Below, in pieces: positions 27,601 through 36,419 of a DNA stretch of 64,000 nt; positions within the stretch are counted from its first letter, which is position 1; each line of letters begins with the position of its first letter. The stretch covers positions 22,084-86,083 of the forward strand of contig JADQBG010000016.1 in NCBI GenBank assembly GCA_016278725.1. The letters run 5' to 3'. Source of the DNA: Actinomycetota bacterium (GTDB taxonomy: Bacteria > Actinomycetota > Thermoleophilia > RBG-16-64-13). The notes below the pieces were generated by a model. That model was not told the DNA's origin, ran no database searches, and saw only the letters and a list, made by a program, of their open reading frames with translations. A program made the translations under genes and the position numbers.

Positions 27601-28016
27601 CCCGGGAGTACATTGGCTACGAGGCCGCCCGGGTGGATCTGCACCGCCGCATCGCCGCCGCCGAGAGCGGCGCAGAACTGCAATCGCTGCGTGAGGAACT
27701 GGCCGACCGTTTTGGAGAGGTCCCGGAACCCGTCGACAATCTGATCTTCCTGGGCGAGGTGCGCACGGCCCTGCAGGAGCTAAAGGCCGACTCCCTTTCG
27801 GTGCGGCAGCAGAAGTTGACCGTCACCGGATTGCGCTTGCCTTCGGGAAGCCGGGAGGCTCTGGGCAAGGTGGACCGCAGGTACGTTTACGCGCCCGCGA
27901 CCGGCGTGCTTTCCTTCGGTCTCCGAGGCGAAAAAACCCCGCTCCGGCAGGTGGTCGACCAAATCCTCGGTGATATACTCTCGCTCTGCTCCGAACGAGT
28001 TCAGGGCGCGGCTTGA
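24615..28016 (+). CDS. mfd: Transcription-repair coupling factor Mfd
   Basis: An 1133-aa superfamily 2 translocase that removes stalled RNA polymerase and recruits UvrA. An N-terminal UvrB-like region ([16 protein letters not shown]) comes first. The RNAP-interaction domain ([17 protein letters not shown]) is near residues 470-520. RecG-like helicase motifs follow: [16 protein letters not shown] (Walker A), DEEQRFGV (DExQ), [11 protein letters not shown] and [15 protein letters not shown]-terminal domain ends it. An Ala/Pro/Glu-rich insert at about 300-345 separates the UvrB-like part from the next domain. ATG 24615 is 4 bases after pth. Confidence 0.95.
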   Translation: MARLVDFLGEVPGFRAFLEAAAGSPGRLLAPSFAHPVLTAGVLASPPWESGGVLVVAANPDAAEDLARELKLFLPARRIFHLPPRGIWYGPEGEVPPRVAGRRARAIEGLASGAVVVVEPGTLMEAVLVERRKALRFAVGAELPFDELTSALVDLGYERVDQVEDPGEFSVRGGILDLFPSTEADPVRVEFWGDEVESLRAFSAYTQRSLETREAVTLYPAAEDHEAPYVGVLELLPEDARVIRVDPGRAVGRIEQFGADLGDVFQDHVDEERYLEWEKVAAKLEAFVSLTLERGTPREDDEPGVPEAEPADAAAEPSAAAASSAAPAEPVTAPAEGGSAGGGVVSLEVSARSGELSATNLPEAERELERLSKDGYRVVVAFTQRAEAERAGYILTRVGGRTAGPSEIPPDPGLTFLNAAHQRPFLLPGARLALVTEGQIFPRRRKAAKERRLVIGAELSSFRDLRKSDYVVHEDHGVGRFDGISTKTVSGVTRDYLDLAFKGGDMLYIPHDQIEKVSRYVGAGGGEPSLSKLGGRAWDQVKSRARKAVREMAGELLQLYAQRQTVTGHAFTEDGEWQRRFEMSFPYQETADQQRAIDAVKDDLEAPRPMDRLICGDVGYGKTEVALRGAFKVVMDGKQVMVLVPTTILAQQHYGTFRERFAQFPVTVEMISRFRSPKDQKRIIKDFAEGRVDVLIGTHRLLSQDVKPKDLGLVILDEEQRFGVSQKELLRRLKLKVDVLTMSATPIPRTLQMSLAGVRDVSVIETPPRDRHPIQTYVGFYDEGMVKRAIEREIDRGGQVFYLHNRVETIDGAALRLRELLPHSRFGVAHGQMGEHELETVMTAFLRGDYDVLVTTTIIESGLDIPNANTLVVERADLLGLAQLYQLRGRIGRSSRVAHAFLFHPDEAALTEEAMARLATLADYTELGAGFKIAMRDLEIRGAGNLLGDEQSGHIAAVGFEMYLSMLNETVEALQGREPAEEKIPRVDVGVSAYVPREYIGYEAARVDLHRRIAAAESGAELQSLREELADRFGEVPEPVDNLIFLGEVRTALQELKADSLSVRQQKLTVTGLRLPSGSREALGKVDRRYVYAPATGVLSFGLRGEKTPLRQVVDQILGDILSLCSERVQGAA

Positions 28017-28059
28017 GCGCCATTCCACAGTTAAGTAAGGAACCCGAGGAAGGGGATTC

Positions 28060-29196
28060 ATGAAGTTTGACGTCTTTAGGAAGCTGCTGGTGGCGGCGGG
28101 CATCCTGGTGCTTGCCCTGCTGGCCTTCGGCTGCGGCGGTGAAGAACTCTCGAGCGACCTGGCCGCCAAGGTGGGCGAGACGGAGATCACCGTGGACCAG
28201 TTGGATACCCGGGTCGCCGAGATCCAGTCCCAGCTGGGCGAACAGGTCCCGACCGAGGAGCAAGATCCCGAGGGCTTCGAGACCTTCCGCCAGCAGGTGC
28301 TCGACTACCTGATCACCGTGGAGCTCGTGAATCAGAAGGCTGCTGAAGCCGGCCTCACGGTCTCCGACGAAGAGGTCGACGCCCAGGTGGAGCAGATCAA
28401 GAGCATGTTTGGCGGCGACGAGACCAAGTTCGAAGAGGCCATCGCCGAGCAGAAGCTCACCGTGGCAGAACTGCGGGACAACCTCCGCGAGCAGGAACTG
28501 ATCAAGAAGATGATCGAAGAGGCCACCAAGGACGTCTCGGTCTCGCAAGAAGAGGTCAAGGCCAGTTACGAGGAGAGGAAGGAGTCGCTGCAGGTCGGTG
28601 AGACCCGCAAGACGCGTCACATCCTTTTCTCACCGGGCAGCTTGGCGGAAGAGCCTGGCGCTAAGGTGACCGAAGCCGAGTGGCAGGCTGCGCTGGAAGA
28701 GGCACAGCAGGTTCGCGAAGAGATCATGGGCGGCGCCGACTTCGCCGAGATGGCCAAGCAGCACTCCGACGATCCTGGGTCCAAGGAAGAGGGCGGAGAT
28801 CTGGGCAACGTCCAGCGGGGCACCATGGTGCCGGAGTTCGATGATGCCGTCTTCAGTCTGGAAGAGGGCGCCATCTCCGAACCGGTCAAGACTCAGTTCG
28901 GTTACCACCTGATTCAGGTGCAGGAGATCAATCCCGAGCGGACGCCCAGCCTGGAAGAAGTCCAGGAGGCGCTGAAGGCGGAACTCGAGGACGAAGCCAA
29001 GCGCGTTGCCTGGGAAGATTGGCTCAAGAACACCCGCGAAGAACTGAACGTGGTCGTTCAGGAAGGGTTGGAGTACGTGACCACCACGACCGAGGCCGCC
29101 GATGCAACCGGCGCCACCGACGAGGGCGCGACGAGCGACTCCACCGAGCCCACGACTGAGGCGACCGCCGGGGAGACCACCGAGACCACTGGGTAG
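28060..29196 (+). CDS. PpiC/PrsA-type peptidyl-prolyl isomerase lipoprotein
   Basis: A 378-aa exported folding factor. The signal peptide ends with a lipobox AFGC (Cys near residue 24). A SurA/trigger-like helical N domain (about 40-175) contains conserved DYLITVELVNQKAAEAG. A parvulin domain at about 185-295 starts KTRHILF and includes GGDLGNVQRGTMVPEFDDA and TQFGYHLIQV. The C-terminal 45 residues are Thr/Glu/Ala-rich. It would assist the folding of secreted proteins outside the membrane. A strong terminator follows it, so it ends a transcription unit. Confidence 0.9.
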   Translation: MKFDVFRKLLVAAGILVLALLAFGCGGEELSSDLAAKVGETEITVDQLDTRVAEIQSQLGEQVPTEEQDPEGFETFRQQVLDYLITVELVNQKAAEAGLTVSDEEVDAQVEQIKSMFGGDETKFEEAIAEQKLTVAELRDNLREQELIKKMIEEATKDVSVSQEEVKASYEERKESLQVGETRKTRHILFSPGSLAEEPGAKVTEAEWQAALEEAQQVREEIMGGADFAEMAKQHSDDPGSKEEGGDLGNVQRGTMVPEFDDAVFSLEEGAISEPVKTQFGYHLIQVQEINPERTPSLEEVQEALKAELEDEAKRVAWEDWLKNTREELNVVVQEGLEYVTTTTEAADATGATDEGATSDSTEPTTEATAGETTETTG

Positions 29197-29240
29197 CGGC
29201 GCGACGATATTCCTCGGGCAACCGGGGCAAGAGCGGCAAA

Positions 29241-29274
29241 CGTGAGGGCGGGCGACCGCCCTCACGCCGTTTTA
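29241..29274 (+). terminator. Intrinsic terminator after the PpiC lipoprotein
   Basis: CGTGAGGGCGG, loop gcga and CCGCCCTCACG form an 11-bp perfect stem, followed by ccgTTTTA. It is a classic rho-independent terminator 45 bases after the stop codon. Confidence 0.85.
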
Positions 29275-29344
29275 TGGGTGGGGCGGCCCATCGGGCGCCT
29301 GAGGCCCCTTGCGGACAAGTTCGGACAAGTCATTGGAGGTGGCG

Positions 29345-31473
<2,129 letters not shown>

Positions 31474-31527
31474 TTTGACCGGACCGCTATTGCAGGAGAT
31501 TCCACGCCGAACCGGAATTTGTTCTCG

Positions 31528-31938
31528 ATGAAGAACTCATCTGTCAATATGGATGCGCCCACGAAGCGCCACGGCCGGGGCCGTCGCCGTCTGGCCTACG
31601 TCATCGGTTTCCTGGTGATGATCCCCCTCGGCTTCTTCGTGAACGCCGGGCCTTATCAGGATTACCAGCAGGTGCGCGAGCAGCTGCGGGCGGAAGAAGA
31701 AGAGGTGGCTCTGCTCGAGAGCGAGAACGCCACCTATGTGGGCGAGATCGAGCGCCTGCAGAAGGACAGTTACGTCGAGGCCCTGGCCAGGCGGGAACTG
31801 ACCTACTCCCGTCCAGGAGAAGACGTCTTCATCGTCAAGAACCTCCCAGACAGCCGGGTCGAGACGGCGGAGAGATCGGCCGAGGACACGGGCGGCCCCT
31901 TGGAATCCATGGTGCGCTCGCTCGAAGGCCTGTTCTAG
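31528..31938 (+). CDS. Septum formation initiator (FtsB/DivIC) family protein
   Basis: A 136-aa bitopic divisome protein. A basic cytoplasmic head (TKRHGRGRRRLAYV) precedes one transmembrane helix (about 20-40). A leucine/glutamate-rich coiled coil follows (about 48-82, QLRAEEEEVALLESENATY). The family motif YVEALARRELTYSRPGEDVF ends the conserved part. The position directly after eno and before DUF501 is typical of actinobacteria. It would bridge FtsL/FtsQ-type partners at the septum. Confidence 0.87.
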   Translation: MKNSSVNMDAPTKRHGRGRRRLAYVIGFLVMIPLGFFVNAGPYQDYQQVREQLRAEEEEVALLESENATYVGEIERLQKDSYVEALARRELTYSRPGEDVFIVKNLPDSRVETAERSAEDTGGPLESMVRSLEGLF

Positions 31939-31999
31939 GCACCAATCTGTCGGGGGAGTCGAGCTGGCGCGGGAAACCCCAACCGAGTCTCAGCATAGG

Positions 32000-33571
32000 G
32001 TGCTTCGCGGACAACTGGGCAGACCCGCGCGCGCGGTGGCCGGCATTCCCGTTACCTGCCCTTATGGCTTCCCGGCTGTAGTCGAGACCTATCCCTACCT
32101 CCCGGACGGCACTCCTTTTCCCACGCTCTTCTACCTCACCTGCCCGTCCGCCGTGGAAGCGGCGGGAATCGCCGAGAGCCGGGGGGGAATGGCCGAACTC
32201 CGGCGGCGGATTGCAGAGGACTCCGCGCTCGCCGACGCTCTCAATACCCTCGAGCGGGAGTACCGTGGGCGGCGTCTTCGTCTGGCCGAGAGTCAGGCGG
32301 CCGCGCGGACTCCACCGCGGGAAGACCGCATCGATTCCGGAGCGGTGCTCGAAGCCGGCATCGGCGGACCGACCCCGCCGGATCGGGTGAGTTGCCTGCA
32401 CGCCCTGATCGCCGCGCTACTGGTGCTTGGAGGTCCGGACGGTGCTGTCGCCGGCCGGGACCCCGAGACTCCAGACAACCTGGTTCCGGTTGTCAAGCAG
32501 TGGGGGACGCTGCTCGAGCAGTTCGAACCGCTCTGGTGCCTGGACGTTCGCTGCGCCCACTTCCTGCCCGACCGGGACCGGCGGGCCATCATCGACGTGG
32601 GCACCAACTCGGTGCGCCTCCTGGTGGCGGAGATGGGGCCCTCGGATCGCACCGGTGATTCAAAACCCGGCGATCCCCCTGACCTACGGCTGACGTATCG
32701 GGTGCTGGCCCGCGACGCCTTGGTGACCCGCCTGGGCGAAGGGTTGGTTCCCGGAATGGCTCTTGGGGTGGAGCCCGCGGAGCGCACCAGGGCGGCGGCG
32801 GGCCACTATGTGCAGCGGGCCCGCACGCTGGGAGCGCAGACCGTCACCCTGATCGCCACCAGCGCCGCCCGTGAGGCCGTTGACGGCCGCGATTTCGTCG
32901 AGCGGATCGGCCACGAGTTCGGGGTATCCACTGAGGTCGTGAGCGGGGAGCAGGAAGCCCGGCTCACCTTTCTGGGGGCCGGCGACGCATGGGGGGACGC
33001 TGCGCTCATCGATCCGGGCGGGGGCAGCACCGAAGTCATCTGGCGCGGGGCGGACGGTCTGCTGAGCGCGCGGAGCGCCGCGGCCGGGGCAGTACGGATG
33101 ACCGAGGGTTACCTTCACTCAGATCCGCCGACCGAGAGCGAGCGCGCCGCCGCCCGCGGCGCCGCGCTCGAGGCCTTTGACCGGGCTTTCGCCGATACGC
33201 CGGCGCCCCCTAGGTCCGAGACTCTCGTCGGCGTCGCCGGCACGGTAACCACGCTCGCCTGCCTGGCCCTTGACCTGACGGTCTACGACCCCGAGCAGGT
33301 ACATGGATCGATCCTCACCCGCACCCAGATCGCCGAACTCGTCGAGCGGTTGGCGGCCTTGCCCGAGCCGGAACGCGCGGCCCTACCCTGCATTCAGCCT
33401 GGCCGCGCCGGCGTGATAGTCGGCGGGGGAGAGGTGCTGCTGGCGGCCATGGACTTCCTGGGCGCCGAGCGGCTCAGAGTCTCGGAGCGCGATCTGCTGG
33501 ACGGAGCCCTTCTGGCGGAGGCGGACAGGGCGGGGCGTGGCGGTGACGCGGGTTTTGAGGCTCGCTGGTAG
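32000..33571 (+). CDS. Fused DUF501 - Ppx/GppA phosphatase protein
   Basis: A single 523-aa ORF joining two proteins normally encoded by adjacent genes. Residues 1-190 match DUF501 (VTCPYGFPAVVETYPYLPDG, FPTLFYLTCPSAVEA, DRVSCLHALIAAL). From about 195 the exopolyphosphatase/guanosine pentaphosphatase domain begins: AIIDVGTNSVRLLVAEM, ATSAAREAVDG, EVVSGEQEARLTFLGA and LIDPGGGSTEVIWR. No ATG, GTG or TTG start occurs near the Ppx domain beginning, so it cannot be initiated separately without a frame change. It probably degrades polyphosphate or pppGpp. A role for the DUF501 half is unknown. Confidence 0.85.
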   Translation: MLRGQLGRPARAVAGIPVTCPYGFPAVVETYPYLPDGTPFPTLFYLTCPSAVEAAGIAESRGGMAELRRRIAEDSALADALNTLEREYRGRRLRLAESQAAARTPPREDRIDSGAVLEAGIGGPTPPDRVSCLHALIAALLVLGGPDGAVAGRDPETPDNLVPVVKQWGTLLEQFEPLWCLDVRCAHFLPDRDRRAIIDVGTNSVRLLVAEMGPSDRTGDSKPGDPPDLRLTYRVLARDALVTRLGEGLVPGMALGVEPAERTRAAAGHYVQRARTLGAQTVTLIATSAAREAVDGRDFVERIGHEFGVSTEVVSGEQEARLTFLGAGDAWGDAALIDPGGGSTEVIWRGADGLLSARSAAAGAVRMTEGYLHSDPPTESERAAARGAALEAFDRAFADTPAPPRSETLVGVAGTVTTLACLALDLTVYDPEQVHGSILTRTQIAELVERLAALPEPERAALPCIQPGRAGVIVGGGEVLLAAMDFLGAERLRVSERDLLDGALLAEADRAGRGGDAGFEARW

Positions 33572-33643
33572 AATCGCTGCTGGCCCACCGGGCGCTCAGC
33601 CTCCGGGCGCGCGACGCTAGGCGGTCGTCGGGGTGGCCCTCCT

Positions 33644-33724
33644 GCCGGAGTGGCGGAATGGCAGACGCAACGGTCTTAAACACCGTAGGGGAAACCCGTC
33701 CGGGTTCAAGTCCCGGCTCCGGCA
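33644..33724 (+). tRNA. tRNA-Leu (anticodon TAA), site of element integration
   Basis: An 81-nt class II tRNA. The acceptor stem is GCCGGAG with CTCCGGC and discriminator A. The anticodon arm is ACGGT/ACCGT around CTTAAAC, giving anticodon TAA. There is a short variable arm and a T-arm with GGTTCAAGT. No CCA is encoded. The last 50 bases are repeated exactly at 42738-42787, so the integrated element restores an intact tRNA. A TAGAAT -10-like box lies at 33569-33574. Confidence 0.95.
33675..33724 (+). repeat. attL: 50-bp direct repeat (tRNA-Leu 3' end)
   Basis: Bases 33675-33724 (starting CTTAAACACCGTAGGGG, ending CGGCTCCGGCA) are identical to 42738-42787. The repeat covers the anticodon loop through the discriminator base. 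This is typical of tyrosine-integrase crossover sites. Confidence 0.93.
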
Positions 33725-33788
33725 TTATCAGGTTTTGCAGGTAATTCTTGCCAAACTGGGGACCTAGCAAAGTCTCTAGGTTCCCGAA

Positions 33789-33809
33789 TTGCCGCCCAGC
33801 TGCCGCCCT
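33789..33809 (+). repeat. Left-end copy of 21-bp repeat (possible integrase arm site)
   Basis: TTGCCGCCCAGCTGCCGCCC followed by T, itself two tandem TTGCCGCCC-like units. It recurs with one mismatch at 42565-42585 near the other end of the element, in the same orientation. Its placement 65 bases inside attL suits an integrase arm-type binding site. Confidence 0.45.
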
Positions 33810-33823
33810 CCTCTGAATTGCCG

Positions 33824-34999
33824 TCATTTACTGCCACCCGCGGGCACGTTGTAAGCGGTGTCCAGGTGCGCGGCTGCCTGCTGGTCAGCGCCGGGTAGAA
33901 GATGTCCATATAGGTCAGCAGTGATCGCTATGGTGGAATGGCCGGCCCGGGCGGAGACCACCTTAAGCGGAACCCCTCGGAGCAGCAGGTGGGTGACGTG
34001 TCCATGTCTTAGATCGTGGAAGCGAACCAGGGGGAGGTTGTGCTTCCGAATCATGGCGGAGAACGCGCTGGTCAGCGTGGAAGGCCGCCAAGGGCTCCCG
34101 TCCTGCGAAGGCAGGACCAGGTTGTTGTCCTGATAGCCGGCCCCCAGCATCAGGCGCTGCTCGTTCTGCGCCTTGCGGTGCTCCTTCAACGCTTTGACCA
34201 CGAACGCGGGCAGGCATACGGTGCGCCGACTCTCGCGGCTCTTGGGTTCTTTGAAGCTGAGACCTTCCCGCGTCTCAGACAGTGAACGCTTGACCGTTGC
34301 TTCCCCGGTCTCGAGGTTGACGTCCGCCCAGCGAAGCGCCAAGAGCTCGCCACGCCGGAGACCGGTGCCGATGGCGAGCAGCACAGGCATGTGGAGCGGG
34401 GTTCCCACCACGGTGTCGAGCAGTTGCGCCGTCTCATTCTCGGTCAGTACCTTCAGGTTGCCGCCGCGCTCCACCTTGGGCGGTGTCACGGCGTCCGTCG
34501 GGTTCACGGCGAGCATGCGCATCTTGACCGCTTCTCCCAAGGCCTCCCGGAGAACGCGGTGGATGTGTAGAACGGTCCGAGGCGACAACCCGGTCGGTTC
34601 CCCGTCGGCGCTGGGCTGCTTAAGGCGGCCGCGGTCGAGACGGTCTGAGTAGAACGTCTGAATATCTATCGGCCGCAGCTTGTCGAGCTGGATCTCTCCG
34701 AGGCAGGGCTCGAGGTGTAGGCGCACGATGTCCCGATAGCCCTGGAGGGAACGCGGGGAGACCTGGTGACGAGCATGGTCCTCAAGCCAACGTTGCAGGA
34801 ACTCGCCCAACGTCATCTTCGCCGGCGGGACATAGACCCCGAGATCCCGGGCGCGGGATAGGCGGGTGTGTTCCTGCTCCGCTTGACGCTTGGTTCCGCG
34901 GAAGCTGTGAAAGCTGCGGACCCGCTTCCCGGTCGATGGATCGACGCCAAGATTGACGCAGATCTCCCAGTAGTTTTGACCGCGTTTGCGGATGCTCAC
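33824..34999 (-). CDS. int: Tyrosine-type site-specific integrase
   Basis: A 391-aa phage-type integrase. The N-terminal arm-binding domain contains SIRKRGQNYWEICVNLGVD and an AP2-like fold. A SAM-like core-binding domain (MTLGEFLQRWLEDHARH) follows. The catalytic domain carries the Arg in IGTGLRRGELLALRW, then FHDLRHGHVTHLL (HxxR) and AGHSTIAITADLYGHLL with the nucleophilic Tyr. GTG at 34999 is chosen because conserved sequence starts there and an AAGGGGGG stretch precedes it; the upstream frame lies in the neighbouring gene. Its 3' end is 99 bases from tRNA-Leu, as expected for an integrase next to attL. Confidence 0.93.
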   Translation of the reverse strand: MSIRKRGQNYWEICVNLGVDPSTGKRVRSFHSFRGTKRQAEQEHTRLSRARDLGVYVPPAKMTLGEFLQRWLEDHARHQVSPRSLQGYRDIVRLHLEPCLGEIQLDKLRPIDIQTFYSDRLDRGRLKQPSADGEPTGLSPRTVLHIHRVLREALGEAVKMRMLAVNPTDAVTPPKVERGGNLKVLTENETAQLLDTVVGTPLHMPVLLAIGTGLRRGELLALRWADVNLETGEATVKRSLSETREGLSFKEPKSRESRRTVCLPAFVVKALKEHRKAQNEQRLMLGAGYQDNNLVLPSQDGSPWRPSTLTSAFSAMIRKHNLPLVRFHDLRHGHVTHLLLRGVPLKVVSARAGHSTIAITADLYGHLLPGADQQAAAHLDTAYNVPAGGSK

Positions 35000-36114
35000 T
35001 TTGCCCCCCTTGGTTTGATCCACTTGCGGACCTGCTCCACGTCTCGGTCCATTCTGCCGGCGATCTCTTCGACGCTCAGACCTTCCTTTGCGTACCTGGT
35101 CGCCTGTGACCTGTTCTTGCGGTACTCCTGCTGCGCTTTTGCTCGGGCGCACTCAGGTGAGCAGTAGAGAACATTCTTCATTCGATGCTGACCGAACTGC
35201 GCGCCGCCTCGTTGCCTAACAAACGGACGGCCGCACTTCTCGCACTTGTGGTAGGTGGCCTCTTCTGCGATGTGGTTAGCCAACTGAAGGCATAGGGCGC
35301 TGTAAAGGCTTATCGCGGGAGATTCTTCGAGTGTTTCTGTTTCCTCGTTCTCGATGGTTTTATAGATGACAGGGTGAGCATGGAAACTACGGAGCCCAGC
35401 CGCTAAGAACTTATTAAGGAAAGCGTACAGGTCAGCGGGTTCCTTGGGCGGGGTCACTTTTAGTTGGAAGAACTCGTCCACCTGCCTCGCTTTCTCCATG
35501 TCGCCATCCTCTAACCAAGGGCGGGAATAGGCCCATGCTAAGAGCTCGTGCTCTTTCTCTTCGCTGGGCCAAGGGTGTATCTGCAATTCCGGCCACAAAG
35601 CGTTTTCCCACGAGGAAGCAACGTCGTCAAAAGTAAGCAGTCCGCGATGGTAATGCCAAACCCGCGCCAAATCGCGAACTAATCCAATGCGAAATGCAAC
35701 TTCCTCAACCGACACGAGAACAGGGCGAGGTTGTATCTCTTCTAGGTGCCGCTGAAAGTACGGTTGGGTTTTCGCAAAAAAACGGCGGAACAGGCGCTCT
35801 TCAGACTTTCTATGCCACGATTTCAGTCCTGATCCTGGTAACTCGTTCAGCGGCAGGTGGGGTGTCAGCCGCCCATACCTTTCAGTGAACGCGGCGAGCT
35901 CGCCAACATCCTCGACGTTCAATTCTTGAAGCTCGCGTAAGTAGAGCTCTTCGGGTGGGACCGCGGACTTCTGTGGATCAGTCGGAGCGAATAGAAGGAA
36001 GGGACCGCCCTCTTCGCCTGCGCCATCCAGAATCTCGACTTTGCCCGCCGAAGGCACCGGCGGAACCGGTATCTGTGTACCTGGCCAGACCGTAACATGA
36101 AATCGTGTATTCAT
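34996..36114 (-). CDS. Zinc-finger/HTH protein co-transcribed with the integrase
   Basis: A 372-aa protein not clearly assignable. The first about 250 residues form an alpha-rich domain of unknown type. A zinc-binding block follows near 295-340, with CEKCGRPF then YCSPECARAKAQQEYR, resembling the C-terminal zinc motif of CGNR/ABATE regulators. The last 30 residues look like a helix-turn-helix (EGLSVEEIAGRMDRDVEQV). The region is markedly lower in GC than the chromosome, a sign of transfer. Its stop overlaps the integrase GTG by 4 bases. It could be the element's master regulator or an accessory (defence) gene; there is no direct evidence for either. Confidence 0.6.
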   Translation of the reverse strand: MNTRFHVTVWPGTQIPVPPVPSAGKVEILDGAGEEGGPFLLFAPTDPQKSAVPPEELYLRELQELNVEDVGELAAFTERYGRLTPHLPLNELPGSGLKSWHRKSEERLFRRFFAKTQPYFQRHLEEIQPRPVLVSVEEVAFRIGLVRDLARVWHYHRGLLTFDDVASSWENALWPELQIHPWPSEEKEHELLAWAYSRPWLEDGDMEKARQVDEFFQLKVTPPKEPADLYAFLNKFLAAGLRSFHAHPVIYKTIENEETETLEESPAISLYSALCLQLANHIAEEATYHKCEKCGRPFVRQRGGAQFGQHRMKNVLYCSPECARAKAQQEYRKNRSQATRYAKEGLSVEEIAGRMDRDVEQVRKWIKPRGAK

Positions 36115-36215
36115 TCTGTTTGCCTTCCGTCCGGCTCGACCTGTATTGTGGCGCGTAGTGGGTTGTGCTGCACAGAACCTATCACTAGTGCGCTTCAGGC
36201 GCAAGGAGGCCCCGC
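36115..36215. promoter_or_regulatory. Divergent control region of the element
   Basis: This 101-bp gap separates the minus-strand zinc-finger/int operon from the plus-strand xis-primase operon. It contains the small palindromes GTGCTGCAC and TGCGC-TTCAG-GCGCA next to the xis ribosome-binding site (AAGGAGG). These are plausible operator half-sites for a lysogeny-type switch. No convincing -35/-10 pair is visible. Confidence 0.4.
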
Positions 36216-36419
36216 ATGGACGCAAGGCAAGGCCAACGCATCGAGGAGATGCCCGACATGCTGACGGTCGATGAGGTGGCCGCCTGGTTAGGCTGCTCAG
36301 TCGGCACGGTTCGCCGCATGATCCACGCCGGCACGCTCGCCCGGGTGAAGGTGGGACGCCTGGACCGAGTGCCGAAGAAGGAGCTCGTAAGAGTGCGGGA
36401 CGGCGGCCTGGATGGGTGA
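36216..36419 (+). CDS. Excisionase/AlpA-like helix-turn-helix protein
   Basis: A 67-aa MerR-like/excisionase-family DNA-binding protein: MLTVDEVAAWLGCSVGTVRR is the HTH and GTLARVKVGRLDRVPKKEL the wing. Such proteins direct excision or activate satellite operons (AlpA in Gram-negative PICIs). The start has AAGGAGG at 36202. It is the first gene of the rightward operon and overlaps the primase gene by 8 bases. The call is family-level; excision activity is inferred. Confidence 0.75.
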   Translation: MDARQGQRIEEMPDMLTVDEVAAWLGCSVGTVRRMIHAGTLARVKVGRLDRVPKKELVRVRDGGLDG

